A stretch of 9,042 bases of DNA from an uncultured Lachnospiraceae bacterium (GTDB lineage: Bacteria; Bacillota; Clostridia; Lachnospirales; Lachnospiraceae): contig CAKRNI010000097.1 of assembly GCA_934370915.1 (NCBI GenBank), positions 1 to 9,042 of the forward strand. The letters are read 5' to 3'. Positions 6,608 through 9,042 of this stretch are shown here, in pieces (position 1 is the stretch's first letter; every line of letters begins with the position of its first letter). The notes under the pieces are model-generated. The model was given only the letters and a program-made list of their open reading frames with translations. It searched no databases and was not told the origin of the DNA. Both the position numbers and the translations under genes were made by a program.

Positions 6608-6642
6608 GCAAGAAAATTTAAATGACATAAATTAAGAACATC

Positions 6643-6670
6643 TTGAATTATTTTTCCAAACGCCTATAAT
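6643..6670 (+). promoter_or_regulatory. Predicted sigma-A promoter of the GldA-like gene
   Basis: TTGAAT (6643-6648) and a perfect TATAAT (6665-6670) are separated by 16 bases. The start of transcription should be near 6677, which leaves a leader of about 148 bases before the ATG. Confidence 0.65.
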
Positions 6671-6727
6671 ATTGATATGTTATCCTTTTTGATGACAAAA
6701 CTTTACTATCAACCGTAACGCTTCTGG

Positions 6728-6799
6728 ACAGTTTACCCTATCCTCAAACAGTTACCCCACACAACCTGACAGATATCTTCTATTCCTGATAATTGTCAG
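6728..6799 (+). promoter_or_regulatory. Leader repeats and hairpin before the GldA-like gene
   Basis: ACAGTTTACCC (6728-6738) is repeated as ACAGTTACCCC (6748-6758), exactly 20 bases later. CTGACA (6766-6771) can pair with TGTCAG (6794-6799). No known riboswitch class is recognised. This may be a binding site or simply leader structure. Confidence 0.25.
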
Positions 6800-6824
6800 C
6801 TCACAATAAGAAAGGCAGAAGCAA

Positions 6825-7928
6825 ATGAGTTATAGTGTATATCTTCCTAATTACTCCATCGGTGAAGATTGTTACAAGGAACTTCCATATGTCGCAAGAA
6901 ACTATGGGAAAAAGGCAGTCGTGATCGGCGGTAAAACCGCTATGGCAAAATCAAAAGATGCACTCCTGGAAGGCATTAAGGGCTCCGATCTTGAGATCAC
7001 GGATTTCATCTGGTACGGCGGTGATTCCAGCTACGAAAACGGCAACGCACTGATCGCGAATTCGGCTGTCCGCGACGCAGATATCATCTTTGGTGTCGGT
7101 GGAGGAAGAGCCTGCGATACCGCAAAATATGTAGCAAATGAACTTGATAAACCGTTATTTACCTTCCCGACCGTCGCCAGCAACTGCGCAGCCGTGACTG
7201 CCATCTGTGTCATCTACAATGCTAACGGCACCTTCCGGGAATATTATTATCCGAAGCTTGCGGATCATACCTTCATCAATACCGCCGTGATTGCGGATTC
7301 TCCTTACGACCTCCTCTGGGCCGGAATCGGCGACGCACTCTCCAAAGAATGTGAGGCTGTTTTTTCCAGCAACGATAAGCACTTAAGCCACACTCCGTTA
7401 ATGGGTGTCCAGCTCAGCAAAGTCTGCACACAGCCGCTCCTTGATTATGGAAAAGAGGCTCTCGCATCCTTAAAAGCACACAAAGTCAGTGATGCCCTCA
7501 TGCAGGTCACTCTGGATATCATCGTCTCCACCGGTATCGTTTCCAATATGACAACTCATATTCCGGATTATTATTATAATTCCTCCCTCGCGCACTGTGT
7601 CTATAACGGCTCCACGATCACGCGTCATGGTCACGAACACCTGCACGGTGAAGTCGTATCTCTCGGTGTCCTCTGCCTGCTTACCTATGAAGGTGCGAAC
7701 GCTCTCCGTGATACGATCATGAAATTCAATGCAAGCATTGGTCTTCCTGTATGCTTCGATGATATCGATATCACGGAAGATGAATTTGATCTCATGGCAG
7801 ATAGAATTCTTACTTCCACCGAATGGCAGTACCGCCCGCAGGATGTGACCCGTGAGAAATTTATTGCATGCATGAAAGAACAGAACAAGATCGGACAGGA
7901 ATTTAAGAAACAGACTGCTTCCCTATAA
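6825..7928 (+). CDS. Iron-containing alcohol dehydrogenase family protein, GldA/YbdH-like
   Basis: A 367-residue cytoplasmic NAD(P)-dependent metal dehydrogenase of the glycerol-dehydrogenase branch, full length. The N-terminal nucleotide-binding half contains GVGGGRACDTAKYVA (90-104), the family's GGGxxxDxAK loop, and FPTVASNCAAVTA (114-126). The helical metal-binding half carries the expected ligands: Asp170 in GIGDALSKECEA (167-178), His257 in SLAHCVYNG (254-262) and His274 in HGHEHLHGE (268-276). AAGAAAGG nine bases before the ATG supports the start. Relatives reduce glycerol/dihydroxyacetone or, for E. coli YbdH (HcxA), 2-oxo acids. The wording of the metal site resembles the latter group, but the substrate cannot be assigned. 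It is a single gene with its own promoter and terminator. Confidence 0.9.
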   Translation: MSYSVYLPNYSIGEDCYKELPYVARNYGKKAVVIGGKTAMAKSKDALLEGIKGSDLEITDFIWYGGDSSYENGNALIANSAVRDADIIFGVGGGRACDTAKYVANELDKPLFTFPTVASNCAAVTAICVIYNANGTFREYYYPKLADHTFINTAVIADSPYDLLWAGIGDALSKECEAVFSSNDKHLSHTPLMGVQLSKVCTQPLLDYGKEALASLKAHKVSDALMQVTLDIIVSTGIVSNMTTHIPDYYYNSSLAHCVYNGSTITRHGHEHLHGEVVSLGVLCLLTYEGANALRDTIMKFNASIGLPVCFDDIDITEDEFDLMADRILTSTEWQYRPQDVTREKFIACMKEQNKIGQEFKKQTASL

Positions 7929-7982
7929 CACCTTTTTGTTTAACAGAAAATTCGATATAATTTTCCCTTAAACATTCCTGCT

Positions 7983-8033
7983 AAAAAGCCAGTAACTCCA
8001 ACGAATCACAAAACCGTAGGAATTACTGGCTTT
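7983..8033. terminator. Bidirectional terminator between convergent genes
   Basis: AAAGCCAGTAA (7985-7995) pairs perfectly with TTACTGGCTTT (8023-8033). The stem extends by TCC/GGA after one mismatch. It lies 55 bases after the GldA-like stop. The T-run is stronger on the minus strand (five T, 7987-7983), so it may also end the membrane-protein operon transcript arriving from the right. Confidence 0.8.
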
Positions 8034-8103
8034 CTATCTCAGTCGAAAAGACTCCCACCTCTTTCAGGTGGTGAGTAATAATAAACTCGTCTCAGTGGGA
8101 GTC
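8031..8103 (-). mobile_element. Solo remnant of the IS200/IS605-like right end
   Basis: On the minus strand this segment aligns with bases 31-102. It includes the remains of the same coding tail (TPTETSLLLLTT, stopping at TGA) and the conserved TCGACTGAGATA end. It contains a clean hairpin: ACTC plus CCACCT pairs with AGGTGG plus GAGT around loop CTTTC, with one unpaired T (8051-8075 region). A competing long-range pair GACTCCCAC (8050-8058)/GTGGGAGTC (8095-8103) is also perfect. No transposase gene accompanies it. It lies between two converging transcripts, which is a tolerant landing site. Confidence 0.55.
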
Positions 8104-8105
8104 CA

Positions 8106-8492
8106 CTATCTGACCATGTCCCAGATCAGCAGGAAGATCAGCGCAGCTACACTGAATCCCGTACATATCTTTCGGAAAAAATCAAAGCTTCTGAACGCTC
8201 TTATTTTAAAATCATTGATTTCTTCATTCTTTTCAATTTTCCTGATTCCCAACTCCATTAAGAAAAATACACACAGGCTGCATGCCATCAAAATTCTGGT
8301 AACCAGAAAGACTCCGGAATCCAACATACAAATACTGTTTACTATGTATGTACCTACTGATGCAAAGTAAATCACCATTGCTATAGAAAATACATATATC
8401 ACATTCTTTTGAAACTTCAACCTCATCACCTCTCCATATACCTTTTCCACTTGTATATCTAAAGAAATATTTCGCATCAAATTTTTATTCAT
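8106..8492 (-). CDS. Small three-segment membrane protein, function unknown
   Basis: 128 residues, not recognised. A charged N-terminal stretch (1-30) is followed by three hydrophobic segments at about 31-53, 60-80 and 107-125. A basic/acidic loop (83-106, RKIEKNEEINDFKIRAFRSFDFFRK region) lies between the second and third. There is no signal peptide, so it is predicted to be an integral inner-membrane protein. The start codon overlaps the stop of the upstream small gene as ATGA and no ribosome site precedes it, so translation should depend on reading of the upstream gene. The stop codon lies three bases from the mobile-element remnant, so the original C-terminus may have been altered by the insertion. 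Confidence 0.65.
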   Translation of the reverse strand: MNKNLMRNISLDIQVEKVYGEVMRLKFQKNVIYVFSIAMVIYFASVGTYIVNSICMLDSGVFLVTRILMACSLCVFFLMELGIRKIEKNEEINDFKIRAFRSFDFFRKICTGFSVAALIFLLIWDMVR

Positions 8493-8650
8493 TTAAAAAT
8501 ATAATGGAGACACAGATTCATAATAATGATTGCTATGCCAAACATTTGATTTGACATTACAAACATGAACCGGCTGTCATTTTCCTGTATCTCTGTTTTA
8601 TGTTTAGCATATGTCACGCATTGCCCTACACACATAACAGCCAGCACCAA
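8489..8650 (-). CDS. 53-residue membrane protein, first gene of a two-gene operon
   Basis: A small frame reading (M)VLAVMCVGQCVTYA, a hydrophilic stretch KHKTEIQENDSR (16-27), then a hydrophobic segment (about 28-52, including FGIAIIIMNLCLHYIF), suggesting two membrane passes. The proposed start is TTG at 8650, with AAAGGAG nine bases upstream; ATG at residue 6 is the fallback. The TGA stop overlaps the next gene's ATG (ATGA), strong evidence that the frame is translated. A second frame from ATG 8671, MVKGVIPFG..., runs over the ribosome site, so an ancestral longer gene broken by a frameshift is possible. Function unknown. Confidence 0.5.
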   Translation of the reverse strand: MVLAVMCVGQCVTYAKHKTEIQENDSRFMFVMSNQMFGIAIIIMNLCLHYIFK

Positions 8651-8666
8651 AAGGAATCACTCCTTT
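8650..8666 (-). promoter_or_regulatory. Hairpin that can hide the ribosome site of the 53-residue gene
   Basis: On the minus strand AAAGGA (8666-8661) can pair with TCCTTT (8655-8650) around a five-base loop. The stem covers most of the AAAGGAG ribosome site and reaches the proposed TTG start. This is a structure seen by eye; control of translation is inferred. Confidence 0.35.
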
Positions 8667-8760
8667 AACCATATCCTCTATAAAAATGATATCATATATT
8701 TTTTTTATAACAATACATTCTTTCGAATCGTATGAAAACTGTAAGCAGTGCCTGATACAA
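8667..8760. other. AT-rich upstream region of the membrane-protein operon
   Basis: This stretch should hold the operon promoter, but no well-spaced -35/-10 pair could be assigned. A 10-bp palindrome ATGATATCAT (8686-8695) and an A-run (minus strand) are the visible features. Confidence 0.3.
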
Positions 8761-8803
8761 CTTAAAAAAACTTAAGCTTCGCCTGCGACGACCGCAGCGA
8801 AGC
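8761..8803 (-). terminator. Second, GC-rich terminator downstream of tRNA-Gly
   Basis: GCTTCGC (8776-8782) and TGCG (8784-8787) pair with CGCA (8793-8796) and GCGAAGC (8797-8803), an 11-bp stem with one bulged base. On the minus strand it is followed by TTAAGTTTTTTT. It lies about 80 bases downstream of the tRNA, as a back-up to the terminator at 8847-8879. Confidence 0.6.
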
Positions 8804-8821
8804 CAAGACATTCGAACCGTT

Positions 8822-8840
8822 CAAGCCCAGCCGGGCTCGA
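8822..8840. repeat. Stem-loop between the two terminators
   Basis: TTC-A-AGCCC pairs with GGGCT-C-GAA around a four-base loop, nine positions with one mismatch on the plus strand or a G-T wobble on the minus strand. The segment resembles a tRNA T-arm in wording but has no tRNA around it. Confidence 0.35.
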
Positions 8841-8846
8841 ACATAC

Positions 8847-8879
8847 ACAAAAAGAGGACATCCCCACTGGATATCCTCT
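8847..8879 (-). terminator. Rho-independent terminator of tRNA-Gly
   Basis: On the minus strand AGAGGATATCC (8879-8869) pairs with GGATGTCCTCT (8863-8853), 11 base pairs with one G-U, loop of five, followed by five T residues. It starts eight bases after the tRNA 3' end. Confidence 0.9.
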
Positions 8880-8886
8880 CATTGAG

Positions 8887-8958
8887 AGCACGAGACGGAA
8901 TTCGAACCCGCGACCCTCGCCTTGGCAAGGCGATACTCCACCACTGAGCCACTCGTGC
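8887..8958 (-). tRNA. trnG: tRNA-Gly, anticodon GCC
   Basis: A complete 72-base cloverleaf: acceptor GCACGAG/CTCGTGC, D-stem GCTC/GAGT, anticodon stem TCGCC/GGCGA with loop TTGCCAA (anticodon GCC), a five-base variable loop, and T-arm GCGGG-TTCGAAT-TCCGT. The discriminator base is T. CCA is not encoded (CTC follows), so the cell must add it. No good promoter is visible in the 84 bases upstream, so it may be processed from a longer transcript. Confidence 0.95.
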
Positions 8959-9042
8959 ACACATGCCTTCAAAACCACATATTGAAATCCATCTTCACCG
9001 TTTCTTCAACCAACCAGACCTTCCTGGATAAGCCCTCCTGCA

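Larger units (their letters stand above)
6305..6642. other. Intergenic region between hsp20 and the GldA-like gene, no confident gene
   Basis: No open frame with both a start codon and a ribosome site is convincing here. The region holds a strong orphan terminator-like hairpin (6446-6501), a short TTTGAAT/ATTCAAA inverted repeat (6339-6362) and an 8-bp direct repeat (6588-6607). A minus-strand stretch of about 74 codons without a stop crosses 6436-6664 but runs through the hairpin and lacks a supported start. Confidence 0.5.

Noticed and set aside
6436..6664. Minus-strand frame of about 74 codons without a stop, including LAIVHHIVLLQKTNG and MITIMHEECERN
   Set aside because: It lacks a start codon with a ribosome site near its beginning and runs through a perfect terminator-like stem. 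It may be a decayed gene but cannot be supported.
8808..8845. tRNA-like T-arm wording (GGTTCGAATG and GGGCTCGAAC)
   Set aside because: No acceptor, D or anticodon arms can be drawn around it.
8772..8978. Minus-strand open frame of 68 residues
   Set aside because: It lies across the tRNA-Gly and its terminators and has no coding character.
8969..9040. Stop-free stretch on the minus strand entering from the right edge and ending at TGA 8971-8969 (ends with ...KMDFNMWF)
   Set aside because: Only 23 codons are visible, no family can be recognised, and the end would lie 11 bases from the tRNA. It could equally be chance.

Overview
The window looks like chromosomal DNA from a low-to-moderate GC anaerobic Firmicute, most likely a Lachnospiraceae-type gut Clostridium. 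The reasons are the strong AGGAGG-type ribosome sites, sigma-A promoters, an HrcA/CIRCE heat-shock operator, a tRNA gene without an encoded CCA, and the gene content (GldA-like and zinc alcohol dehydrogenases, U32-family proteins). The taxonomic call is inference from style, not from a marker gene.

Layout. Bases 1-104 are the tail of a mobile element, probably IS200/IS605-type: the last codons of a TnpB-like protein plus the element's right end. About 30 bases later a zinc-dependent alcohol dehydrogenase starts (137-1171, +). From 1205 to 6150 everything is on the minus strand. In transcription order it holds an Hsp20 small heat-shock protein (5701-6150), a HipB/HipA toxin-antitoxin-type pair (5139-5417 and 4013-5152, overlapping by 14 bases), a 520-residue protein with a possible PilZ-like N-terminus and a UbiV-like C-terminal half (2390-3952), and a UbiU-like U32 protein (1205-2275). 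The next plus-strand gene is a GldA-like iron-containing alcohol dehydrogenase with its own promoter and a long leader (6825-7928). Beyond it lie a bidirectional terminator, a solo copy of the same mobile-element end found at base 31 but inverted (8031-8103), a two-gene operon of small membrane proteins (8106-8650, minus), a GC-rich structured stretch with two terminators, and a tRNA-Gly(GCC) (8887-8958, minus).

How the parts work together. hsp20 has a near-perfect sigma-A promoter whose -35 box sits inside a CIRCE operator, so HrcA should repress it. The only departure from the CIRCE consensus is the base that completes TTGACA. hipBA has a perfect 14-bp palindrome over its predicted -10 box, as expected for autorepression. 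The UbiV-like and UbiU-like proteins are adjacent, share an HLK(L/M)VGR motif and carry the cysteine spacing of [4Fe-4S] U32 proteins, in an organism type not expected to make ubiquinone. This pair is the best candidate for an undescribed system in the window. The two dehydrogenases are not visibly linked to each other.
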